From: Agrocybe praecox
Lineage: Eukaryota; Basidiomycota; Agaricomycetes; Agaricales; Agrocybaceae
DNA length: 64,000 nucleotides
Reading direction: 5' to 3'
Assembly: GCA_964017145.1 (NCBI GenBank)
Contig: OZ024841.1
Coordinates: 62,001 to 126,000 of the forward strand
Under the pieces are notes generated by a model. It was given only the letters and a program-made list of their open reading frames with translations. It was not told where the DNA came from and did no database searches. This document shows positions 54,546-64,000 of the stretch, piece after piece. Numbering within the stretch: position 1 is the first letter of the stretch; every line of letters starts with the position of its first letter. Made by a program: the position numbers and the translations under genes.

Positions 54546-55170
54546 GTACGGCTTGGGTTATCTGGTCGCCGATCGGGATGGGGTGTACGGAGTGTTCGGG
54601 ATGGAATATTCGGGATGTGTGATGAAACCGGGATGAAGCATGCCTGGAAGAATGGAGTAAATCAGCTGTATATGTGGCGAAATGGAATCTGCGTACATAC
54701 CTACTGGCGCCAATGGATATCAGAAGTGCCAGAAGGTGGAACAGCGTCACAACCCGGCGCCTAGTAGCTCTTCCCTGAGGAGCCACACCAATTGAGAACC
54801 AGTGAAACGAGCGTTATGAGATCGCATTGTGTATTTTTCTATGTCAAGGCCATACAAGAGTGAATATCGAACACTCTCAGAGTTGGCCAGTCCAGGTTTA
54901 GGAGAGGGAAAACCTGATCACGTGTTTCTTCCGGCACTTGTTTGGCGACCCGGGTTCCTCTCAACTTTCCCTCTTTTCTTTCGAATTCGTACACCTCCCG
55001 CATAATCTTCTTGTCCCGTTAATGCGAGTCTCATCTGGACGTGGTAACTATTTGCGACTCGCTACCCCCGTGTCGCATCGAAAAAAAATCGACATGTTGA
55101 CGCTCACATCAGTATGTAGAATGCAATGTACCCTTGAATATTGTTTCGTGAACATGATTATGCGGGAAAG
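54545..55170 (+). mobile_element. Foldback element FB1, left arm plus diverged core
   Basis: The left arm 54545-54803 is like the complete copy. The core then diverges and, from about 54960, follows the variant seen at 16870-17010. The right arm is missing. Confidence 0.75.
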
Positions 55171-55389
55171 CTGGTGACTACCAATCTTAAGCAACCACTA
55201 TAGTCCGACCTCCCAGACTCGGTAAGCTTGGTGACTTAGGCACCCTGCCGTGGTTTGTAGACTTTGTAAGGACAACACGCCCACTGTATGTCGTACCAGG
55301 ACGGTTGGTAAATCCACCACAAGTTCAACAAAGGTCAACCCGTTGGACTTTTCGGAACGTGTTATCTGACGCGTCGCCAGAAACGTCGG

Positions 55390-55880
55390 GTAACACACAA
55401 GTAATCCATTACTTACACTATACTTTGAGCTGTACCCGTACTACTCCGCCCAGCTAGCTCCGTAATCTATTGCCCGCTTTTTCTAAAGGTTTCCATTCGT
55501 AAATTATTACTCGATTTTCCTATTCTCCGGGCTTATTCATCCTATCTGACAGCAATTCCATACTCAGTCACTGTACACAACGTGAGTAATGCATTACGCG
55601 CCCCGCAAACACCGCACCCCGTAAGTTCTTACTTAAATCTTCGAAGTAATTACTTACTCTGCCGCTTATTCTAGAGCCAGTAATGCATTAGTCTTTTACA
55701 TTGTGAGTAACATATTACGCGTCTCAAGAATACCGGATCTCTCAAGTTATTACTGTGCCTCACGACTCAGTACATGAAGTAATGTGTTACCTAGAAATGC
55801 CTATCACGAGTAATGATTCATTACCCAGTCGCTCAGCTGAAGTGAGTATCAAGTTATTTACACCACAAGCATTGGAGTCA
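55390..55880. repeat. Cluster of GTAAT...ATTAC palindromes
   Basis: At least seven sites of the type GTAAT(N2-7)ATTAC or close variants: near 55399, 55586, 55651, 55681, 55709, 55785 and 55814. AGTTCTTACT and AAGTTATTACT half-sites occur in between. No gene lies inside. Confidence 0.5.
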
Positions 55881-56183
55881 GTAAGTTCTTACTCAAATAC
55901 TTGAGATTGTAGTCCTGCGTGAAGGTAGGTGACTCTCAAGTAACAATGACTTGGGTGGATGAGGAGCTTGAAGAACGTGTGTGAGAAAATAACCAGGCAC
56001 TCCCGATAAAAATGACTTGTGTGTGTGTGTAGCTAACACCAAATACTTTTTTGTTTTTGTTTGAAACCAGGCCTCTCGTCCAACTAACTAACAACTGGGT
56101 GCAATAACAACAAACTTGCCTGTGATATTGGACTGTTCAAATTCTTGATCCAAGAGATTATACAACTTTAAATAAATAAATCA
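55881..56183. other. No recognisable gene
   Basis: Contains a short (TG)n run at 56018-56029; downstream flank of the minus-strand gene at 56184. Confidence 0.4.
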
Positions 56184-57035
56184 CTACTCATCCCATTTGA
56201 ACGCGCCACAGCCGACTTCCCTGTAAATACCGTCCATTCCCTCCCGAAACGCTCGAGATAGACCGTCTCCTTCAAAGATACAGGGCCATTCCCCGATCTC
56301 GAGGAAGCCCTCATTGAGAGGCTCGGCTGTGGAAGGCAATGGGCGCCTGTCTCTTTTGCTTCGGAGGTAGGTAGAGATGTGTGGGTGGTTATATTTGTTG
56401 AACTTCAATATCTTGAAGCGATCTCCGGCTATCAAGAGCGTGTGGATAGTTATTGTGCCGGTGTTCATCCACGAACTGTACGCGAACGCAGCCTGACAAA
56501 CTGCTTGTCTATATAACAACAGTAAGTTCGTGCGTATGCCCCGCTTCACTTCCACCAAGCAAATCAAACGTCTGCGCTTTGTTTTCGGGTCAATGTGAAA
56601 CAAGGTAAAATCAACGATTTGCTTGGCTGTCGCAATTGACAAAGGGTTGCCAAGGTTGATAGACCGAGAATCATGGGCTGAAGAGATAGAACATGTTTTC
56701 AAACTGGCATGTTGCAGCTGTGAAGTACTTACAGTCATTTTGCCTCCGCGGATTCGCTCTGAGCTTCTCATTGTGCCTCGAGGGGAACCCGCCGCCTAGT
56801 AAAGAGATAGCTGAGACTACGTAAAAAGAGACATTACACCCGTGAGATACTTACGGCGATACCTATGTGTGATGTCCCTTTGTGGGGACACGGTGAAACT
56901 GTAACCAATTTCATGGCTTTTATGGATAGTGTTAAATAGTTTTGAAATTAACCCGTATAGGTGGTGCTCCCCACCCAATATGGGGTCATCGCCGTTTTGC
57001 CAGAAGCGTCGAAGTAGGCCGTATATGTTATCCAT
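56184..57035 (-). CDS. PD-(D/E)XK nuclease-like protein, 245 aa (intact)
   Basis: Exons 57035-56855, 56795-56733 and 56677-56184; both introns (59 and 55 nt) are phase 1, and exon 2 only reads through in the spliced frame, which supports the model. Start MDNIYGLLRRFWQNG. In exon 3, QIVDFTLFHID (D near aa 104) is followed 20 residues later by LVEVKRG, the D...ExK core, then a helix with conserved Q (LYRQAVCQAAFAY), a strand (TIHTLLIAGDRFKILKF) and an acidic end. Overall spacing resembles the gene at 29273-30652, though the leading P of the motif is V here. A TATATAAG lies at 57074-57081. Nuclease activity is inferred only. Confidence 0.6.
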
Positions 57036-57073
57036 GAGTAGGGGTGTGAGGAAGAGATTAAGAAAGGCCCTTA

Positions 57074-57081
57074 CTTATATA
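57074..57081 (-). promoter_or_regulatory. TATA box
   Basis: TATATAAG on the minus strand, 39 bases upstream of the start codon at 57035. Confidence 0.5.
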
Positions 57082-57259
57082 GTGCGTCAATCGGGAGTGG
57101 CATGAATGGTTTACACCGAGACTCCACAAACAGCTTGCAAATAGCCATGAGTCTAGTGAACTCATAGGCAACGTGGACGGCAGAGCTTACTGAATCAGTT
57201 GGCCGACCCACTTTCGAAGACCAAAAAAAAGTCTTGAAGGGGTCCCACATAACGCATAA

Positions 57260-57510
57260 GCATTGAAATCATGAGCTCCGCTTCGAAGCATCTTCTGCTC
57301 CTGGGATATTGTTAGATAGTGCTTCAGTACTATGGGACGCGGGTCTGAGTGTTCCACATATCTATTTAAGTATCCCTACGATGTGGGGTTCGCACCAAAA
57401 TTAGTTCCCGTGTTATTGTTAGCCCGTCCCCACCAATTGTTTGTTCGCGTTTTAGTAGGAGCTCCACTGCGCGTCTATAACTGTCGACAGAATGGCAATT
57501 CGGCGGACTT
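57260..57510 (-). promoter_or_regulatory. Upstream segment shared with the gene at 29273
   Basis: Inverted partner of 28905-29165, about 225 bases upstream of the start at 57035. See that entry. Confidence 0.6.
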
Positions 57511-57929
57511 GACCGCATTGGATGGACGGACATATAAGCAGCGAGAGGTCATCGATCGTCAGGTACGAGCGCCTACCCTTGTGCAGTATCTCCAAGGGGG
57601 AAAAAGACAGTTTTGGGAAAGACAGGTATATTTACAAATGTAGACTCGCAATCTTTGGTGAAAGGTAAACCTTCCCGGCAGCATAGTAAGATAGGAAAGT
57701 AGGGAGGGGCTGATGATCCTCGAGCTTGTTCTCAGGCTAAGGCAATAACACCGTCTTTCGCGCAGAATATTGCACCATTATACCACCAGCTACAGAAGTC
57801 AGAGGTACACAGCTTCCACTTCAAACACATACTATTAATGTATTGTCTCTTAGATCATATAGAGCATTGTAAGAATAATACATTACCGCAAGTTTTTACT
57901 TGGGGAAAGACAAGAGAACTGTTTTACAA
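57511..57929. other. No recognisable gene
   Basis: Intergenic. Downstream end of the Spt5-like gene lies at 57930. Confidence 0.4.
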
Positions 57930-60061
57930 TTACTTTCGAGGTTGATAGACGACACAAAGATTTCTCGTAGGTAGATGATAAAGTTGTTCTATGACAGTGG
58001 TTTTTCGGACGCCATATTTTCGAAGGGTACATTTCTCGGGGCCAAATTCTTTTATACGAAATATTTGAGCAAAATAGTCGCCAGCTTCGAATGAAACAAC
58101 TATATCTTGTATACGGGTCGGCGTACATGGAACAATTTCGCCCAACGATAAATTCTTCGACTTCATACCATCCCTGACAGCTACCACATCATTTATAATG
58201 TTTTTGACTTCGTAAACTCTGGTTTTGTCGGTTTGATGGCGCTCCGCAACCACAAGACGCAGACCTTTCATTCTTGAATCTGTCATCCAAGTTGGTATCA
58301 CTTGTTCTGGTTCAAAATCACTGTGTGGGGTTCCAGGCGTGCTGGATGATGGGTCCCACACATCACCAGTCGGAGTAGATGGCGTAGGCATTGGGGTATG
58401 CTCAATTCTTTTTTCAGCTACGTCAGGCGGAAAAGGTAGAACAGCGGTCGCCATTGGTGTTGTGCTCCCCGCGATACCCATAAGATTATTGTCGAGACTT
58501 AGAAATAGATCATCAGCGTATTCGTATTGTAATCATCCAACTAGAAGTCCCTTACATTAATCGAAGGTCAAGTAGTTTGAATTTTTCGCGCTGCGGGTGA
58601 TTGAACAAATCGAGGGACACGAAAGCATGTCCGTCAAGTGTTACATCTCGAATTGTCCCCTTGACGGCCTTGAAGATGTTGGCCCCCACAACCATAACTG
58701 GCTTTCCAATGAACTTAGCATTGGGATTGTAGCTCATTAAACGGCGATCCTCAAAGGAAAGACTTGAGATTCTGCAAAGATCTCTTATGGTCAACCTCTC
58801 ATCGTTGAAACGAAGTTGTTGCCAAGAACAATTGATCTATAAGTGACATATTAAGTATAGCTTGTCCATGCAGTTTGGAGTAGTATACGTACTTCGATGC
58901 GGTCTTTGAGATCTAATACAGTAACTGTGTGATCGTTAACCGCTACGACCCAACCTTGTTTATCCTCCTGATCTTCTGTCGATACAGATACAAGATCGCC
59001 TATTCTGAACTCTTTCCTGACTTCGTATCGCATGACTGTTTCGATTATATCCATAGATATGATATGGATGGTGACGGTATCCTCAGACATATCTTGTATC
59101 AAACCCACGAGTCCTTGTAGTTCTCCCACGCATCTAACACGATCCCCGATATTTAACTCATTCTGTGCAATTCTTAGCTTTGTAGCGCATTGAAAGCTCC
59201 ATTCGAGGGCTTCACATGCAGTAAATGAGTCAAATTCGTGGGGTGTTGGCAACACCTGCCCATTGTAAGAGGATGCAAGGGTGGGTGGCCCATGTATAAT
59301 CAAGAAACCTGCGAGGCTGTAAAGGTCATGCTTATAGATGAACGTAGAATTAGGTTCTGTCGCATCCGCTTCATCCTGCCCAGCTTCTGCTAAAGCTACA
59401 GAAGAGACGAAGAACATTTGAATAGGCCTGGTTCCTTTTGGTGCTCCCCTTATCTTAGGCCGTGGAATAAGCCAAAATTCAAACTCGTTGGGGTCGGGTG
59501 TGCTGACCGCGAGGGCAATGTCGCCAACATAGACACCTAGTTTACCTTTTATGCGGCGCATTCGTACCCATTTGAGTGATCCCACTTCTTTGTCCCGAAT
59601 TATGGAGACGACCCTGTCGTGTATCCCATCTCCTTCCATGATGCGAAAACTACCCCGTGCATCCTGAACCGTTCGCTGCGACCCCATCTTCGCTCGATTC
59701 CTAGCTCGCTGAATGAGTTGCCCGAAGAATTCGTCACTGACCGCACCTTCTTCGTATTGTGAAGGGATTATTGGAATTTCTCCATGTGAATAATCATTTG
59801 GCTCAGTGGTATCATCAATAAGAAAACCTGATGAGGTTCAACATTAACCACGTTTCTACGAGCAAAAAAAGAAAGTACCTTCAGATAACTCCGTTTCGTC
59901 TTCAACACTTTCTTCATCCTCGTCCACTGCTGCTTCTAAGTTAATGAAAGGATTCTTGTGTTCTATACATCAGTAATGGTCATCGGATCAATAACTGTAT
60001 TAGTATAGGGACGTACTTCTGTCCTGCGCCTTTTTGAGGGCCTGACATTTGTTTCTGACAT
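57930..60061 (-). CDS. Spt5-like KOW-domain protein, 634 aa (intact)
   Basis: Exons 60061-60017, 59954-59879, 59827-58893, 58836-58556 and 58497-57930 join in frame; introns are 51-62 nt. The N-terminus is basic then acidic (PSKRRRTE; LEAAVDEDEESVEDETELSE), as in Spt5. A region with SLKWVRMRRIKGKLGVYVGD may correspond to the NGN/first KOW part. KOW-like motifs follow: IGDRVRCVGELQGLVGLI (about aa 273), FRIGDLVSVSTEDQEDKQGW (about 325) and FIGKPVMVVGANIFKAVKGT (about 392). A threonine/serine-proline stretch (TPMPTPSTPTGDVWDPSSST) recalls the Spt5 C-terminal repeat region. It is shorter and more diverged than true Spt5, so I take it as a member of the expanded Spt5-like families of Agaricomycetes, not the essential factor. 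The first splice acceptor is the least certain. Confidence 0.75.
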
Positions 60062-60104
60062 TGTCTTAGAAGCCTATATTGAGGCCCAGTGACTCAGTGA
60101 TGAT

Positions 60105-60371
60105 ATGAGCGCCTATTCTATCAATGGCATAAAGCTGGATTCTATTTGGAACTTTGAAGGTAGCGGAAGGGAAAGAGAATTGACCAGGTTGACAACGGAG
60201 CTTTTCGATCCCCCGCCCTTTAGGGACGGCTATGGTGCACCGTTTCGGACAAAAATACAGGTCACGTTGTTTTCTTTTTTTAGATATTGCAATTTCTTGC
60301 GATATCTAGATCACCCCGGGGAGTTCAACTTTTCAGGTCACCTCAAAACCTCCGAGAAATCCTGGTTTTAG
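60105..60371 (+). other. Open frame divergent to the Spt5-like gene
   Basis: MSAYSINGIKLDSIWNFEGS starts 43 bases from the Spt5-like start, on the other strand. After about 60 codons it runs into a MITE at 60312. It may be a short 5' exon of a lost gene; no homologue recognised. Confidence 0.3.
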
Positions 60372-61093
60372 TTTATAAATTAAGTCGATTATAAATCATG
60401 TAGGATACTCAAAATTTTGGGACATCATGTATACTAATTAAAAACTAAGTATTTGTTCAAAATTTTTGTCATCGTGTAAACCTCATCCAAAATCGGATGT
60501 TCAGTTAGGCCAAAATTACAATAATAATAATAGTATTAGAAGTTTTAGTTAATTTCTAGGTAGTCCAAAAATATGTCCAAAAATATAGACTCTATGCATT
60601 CCAAAAACCGGAACAAAATTTATGTTTCAACAATAACTTCGAACGGTTGAATACATCAAATATCACACGTATTTTGGGCATGTTCGTAACTATTTTCTAA
60701 CAATCAAAAACTCTGAGCTTCGGTCACATTTTCAATTGTGCCCAAAATAAAAACAATAGCCAAAAATTCAGACTACGAGAAAGTGAGAAAAAATATTTAA
60801 GTTCTGAACGAGCCTTGCATGCATCACATTGATATTATATGTTTCTGTCTTTCTTTGACGAGGACCAAAATCTCCAAATTTGTCTCAATTTTTTTTCCCA
60901 CCGGAAACAATAATATCATTCAGGGTTTCGTACGGTACAAAATTACAAATAATAATTTAATTTCAGTAGACCTTTGATTTATTGCTAAACTTTTGATTTC
61001 ACATATGTTTTCTCTGGACTCTAAATTTTACACTAGACCTATGTTTTTTTAGGAGGTTTTCGTGTGACCTGAAAAGTTGAACTCCCCGGGGTG
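60312..61093 (+). mobile_element. MITE with CACCCCGGGG ends
   Basis: 782 bp with inverted ends CACCCCGGGGAGTTCAACTT continuing to about 30 bp (TTCAGGTCAC), flanked by AGAT at 60308-60311 and 61094-61097. AT-rich interior, no transposase. Confidence 0.85.
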
Positions 61094-61097
61094 AGAT

Positions 61098-61440
61098 CTA
61101 TCGATCGCTACCGAAATCGTGACTTCTTTACGATATCTCGTGATTCGTAAAGAATCGCGTCTTATCTTAATTATGCGTGAATATTCGCGACGTTCCTTCA
61201 CGCATTGTGAAGATGTCTCTTAGACACCCCACCTTTCTCTTTCATTTAAATACTTGCAGATTGCGATTTCTAACGATCGTGATGCTTCGCTAGTGAAGAA
61301 GTAACTATATACCCGGAAATGTATTTTTGGTGTTTTTGCGAATCGTTGCGAATTGTAATGCTTTCCTTCCATCGTTTATTATATATATATTGCATGAACG
61401 TGTCCTACTTGTTTGTAAAATAGTTCCGCTTCGCAAATAG
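61098..61440. other. No recognisable gene; short palindromes
   Basis: Contains ATCGTGA/TCACGAT and GATTCGTAAAGAATCGC hairpins; possibly the 5' flank of the integrase-type element. Confidence 0.35.
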
Positions 61441-61445
61441 AAGTA

Positions 61446-62940
61446 TTAGGCAAGTTCGTAACGGTAAAAAAGGGCGACCGAAAGTTGAGATAAACGCCGA
61501 TGTCCTGCGTGAAACCCATCACTTGAGAGGCAATTCTGATCTCGCACGCGAGTTCGGCTGCAGCTCGCGAACAATAAGACGAAGGCTTCTTGAGGTGGGC
61601 CTCGAAACGGCTGGAGAACCGGTTTATACCCTTTCCATAGACGGCACAAACACCCGACAATATCGAACCCGTCGTGCCAATCGACAGAACATCTCTGACG
61701 AAGAATTGGACCAGAGCATGCAAATTTTTTTGCAAGACTATCCCAACTTTGGTCGCAGCATGATCCTTGGCATTTTTCGATCTACGGGTCTCAATGTTCC
61801 CCGCGCACGCGTGGTTGCCTCGTATATCCGCATCCATGGAGTCCCAACTTATGTCTTCGGAGACCGTACAATCCAATGGCGAGTATACTGCGTGGCTGGA
61901 TCCAATTCACTCTGGCATCATGACGGACAGCATGGTTTGTAGCCGCTTTCCCTAACCGTCAGAGTGCGCGTTTTGACCTTTGCCTGGGTACAGGTCTTAT
62001 CAAGTATAAAATGGTTATTCACGGGTTTATCGACGGCCACTCGCGGTTTATTGTCGGTCTTCGCGTGAAGAATAACAATCGTGCTTCCACTGTACTCAAT
62101 GTTTTTGAAAAGGCGGTGGAAAAACATGGTATGCCTAGTCGAGTGCGAGGCGATCATGGTGTGGAGAATACCGAAGTGGCGATATGGATGGAGCAGCACA
62201 GGGGTAATGGACGTGGTTCCTATATATTTGGCCGGTTGGTAATTAAAGCTTCGCTGCAAAGAAGATATTGACAAGATATTGACTAACAGTGTGTAGGAGT
62301 ATCCATAACACTCGAATCGAACGTCTCGGGTACGATGTAACTCGCGGTTCTGGTCAGAAATGGAAGAACTTTTTCAAGGACCTTGAACTACATAACGGCC
62401 TTAATCCTGCGGATCCCAACTATATATGACTTCTTCACCACATCTTTTTGGATGATATCAACGCCGATGCCGAACAATGGGTTGCAGGTTGGAATAATCA
62501 TTCTATGCGTCTACCAAGTCCAGATCCTCGCGGGACATGTATCTCTTTAGTTTCATCCGGTATGACGCTAGAGGTATTCACCCTGACAACAACCCCGTAA
62601 ACGATGACGGCGAAGCTCTGCAGGACCTGGATGCATATGGAATCGATTGGGAAGAAGCCGAAAGGCCAGAAATACAGGAACAAATGCGCGCAGAGTACCC
62701 AGACGAGTTGAATCTAGACGAGTTGAATGTCGAGCAACCAAATATTCCAGCAGCCCTACCACCACGAATGAACGAAGTAATATGCGAGCCACCAGAAGGT
62801 CCCTCCCTGATGAATGGGTTGCTATTTTAGACCAACATCCCGCCGTTCGAGTCAATATGCGATCGCGCAACATGGCTGTCCGGCGTTCGATGTGGGAGGA
62901 AGGGCTGAACATCGTCAACTCTTTCTTGCGACAACTGTAA
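61446..62940 (+). pseudogene. Integrase-core (DDE) transposase-like pseudogene
   Basis: Order of features: a helix-turn-helix (DLAREFGCSSRTIRRRLLEV), then SLWHHDGQHG (first D, 61917), an intron (about 61936-61993), LIKYKMVIHGFIDGHSRFIV, MPSRVRGDHGVENTEVAIWM (second D), an intron near 62240-62296, and SIHNTRIERLGYDVTRG (E, 62317). The C-terminal region continues with KWKNFFKDLELHNGLNPADP and DDINADAEQWVAGWNNHSMR. It fits the fungal integrase-core family of mobile or domesticated genes. Lesions: TGA at about 62427, where the family has W; a frameshift near 62530 before RDMYLFSFIRY; another near 62800 before LPDEWVAILD. It is dead, but the three catalytic acids are intact. Confidence 0.82.
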
Positions 62941-63012
62941 AGGCTAATAAATTATTACTTTATGTTAGATATATATACGCGCAAAAACAGTAAACCTATC
63001 TAGAACATGTTT

Positions 63013-64000
63013 GCTGGTTGCGGTTGCGGCACGTCTTGTTTACCAGGGAAATCCATGGTTCTTTGCATCCTTAGTAGCAGAATACGAACGTGTGTATGTA
63101 CTAGTGGGAAATAGAACTAGGTGCGATGTTGATATACATCAAAACAACAACTTATGACTGTATCGAGCCTACTGAGTCTCAACAACTACGACCATGTGGA
63201 CGAGATGCCGGAAGACGTTGAAGGTAAGTTGCGCGAAGTTCTGCATCTCGATTCCGATGCAAAACACATGCGTCTTCTTTTGGTTTTACTATGAAATATT
63301 ACTTCGCGAGCCAACTATTGTCTGTTTTGTTTCTGATCGGGTGAATACGTCATAGGTCCCAAATCTGCATTGTAGTAAGATGCTAACGTCCCGCTGATGA
63401 CCCTGAAATCGCCGGCAAACCCGCGAGCAAGTACTCGCTCCACTTGCTTAGCAGTGGACGCCTGGAGATCAGAGGAAACTGTCAACGAAGAGAGTTAAGA
63501 AGACGGGATATGACGATTGCGTGAAATGAGGTAAAGACGTATTCTATGTTTTCTCTGACTCATCTGATATTCTCCAGAATCGTTTTTGGAGGACTTGCTT
63601 CGTCTGTACTAAAGCTCTGGTGAGTCAATTTGCCATAAGGATGAATCACCCACCCTGCAATGATCTCTTACCACCTTCTCCAGCCTTTCTTGGTCTTGTG
63701 CCGTTGCTTTTGTTGTAATATATATCTGTAAAATACGCTGTACAACTAGATTTGTATAATTTCTTGACCGAATCAAAGTTCGAGCGTCTAATTTGTTTTC
63801 TATTTTAAACTTCACGACACAGCAGGGAAAATGATCACGGAATTTTTCTATTTATGGTTTTCTTTGGTTTCGGGAGCAGCATCAGGTAAGCTACTCGACA
63901 TCCAATGCAGCGCTAGGACTTGTTCTGTAGTCGAGATTCGGTCACGATCGCCGGCATATCTCTCTCTGCTTTCTCTTCGAAGGAGGTGCCAATTAAAGAC
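63013..64000 (+). repeat. Direct duplication of 30679-31666, continuing past the window end
   Basis: Offset 32334 throughout with no difference noticed. The left border is sharp, 73 bases after the integrase relic. Includes copies of the 20960-family fragment (63171-63294) and of the 68-codon frame (63609-63815, minus). Confidence 0.95.

Overview
The window reads as nuclear DNA of a basidiomycete fungus, most likely an Agaricomycete. Genes carry short introns of 45-87 nt with GTAAGT/GTGAGT donors, and the transposon families are typical of that class: a KDZ-like transposase, a Plavaka-type CACTA transposase relic, a reverse transcriptase/RNase H with a YEDD motif, and an integrase-core relic. 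Relics resembling DUF6589 and DUF6698 proteins fit too. I see no bacterial operons, tRNA, rRNA or CRISPR. The species cannot be named from the sequence.

This is a gene-poor accessory region built from duplicated blocks, miniature inverted-repeat elements and broken genes. Left part (1-25.6 kb): the 3' half of a CxxC-protein gene whose full inverted copy lies at 24.0-25.6 kb; two Hsp70 pseudogenes; an intact three-exon KDZ-like transposase gene (6.2-9.0 kb) abutting the broken 5' end of one Hsp70; a dead retroelement (11.2-12.2 kb); small intact genes at 15.7 and 21.0 kb; and MITEs at 17.3, 18.0, 18.7 and 23.2 kb. Middle (25.9-45 kb): a long inverted copy of the 9.2-10.9 kb block; a five-exon PD-(D/E)XK nuclease-like gene (29.3-30.7 kb); a complete foldback element (32.5-33.3 kb) beside a Plavaka relic; a leucine aminopeptidase pseudogene split by a hAT-like MITE (39.9-42.0 kb); and a 465-aa hypothetical gene (43.0-44.4 kb). 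Right part (45-64 kb): a zinc-ribbon mini-gene; a membrane-protein gene whose intron appears to hold a self-nested MITE and the 200-N gap; a 926-bp element made of 20-bp repeats; a second PD-(D/E)XK-like gene (56.2-57.0 kb); a five-exon Spt5-like KOW gene (57.9-60.1 kb); and an integrase pseudogene (61.4-62.9 kb). A direct duplication of at least 988 bp (30.7 and 63.0 kb) closes the window.

The genes do not form a pathway. The recurring pattern is one intact copy of a gene family plus truncated copies elsewhere in the window, with foldback elements at many junctions. The most unusual content is a small family of PD-(D/E)XK-like genes (two intact, one relic), whose two intact members share about 260 bp of upstream sequence, together with a self-amplifying foldback family. 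Exon coordinates below were derived by hand from splice motifs and reading frame and have not been tested against transcripts.
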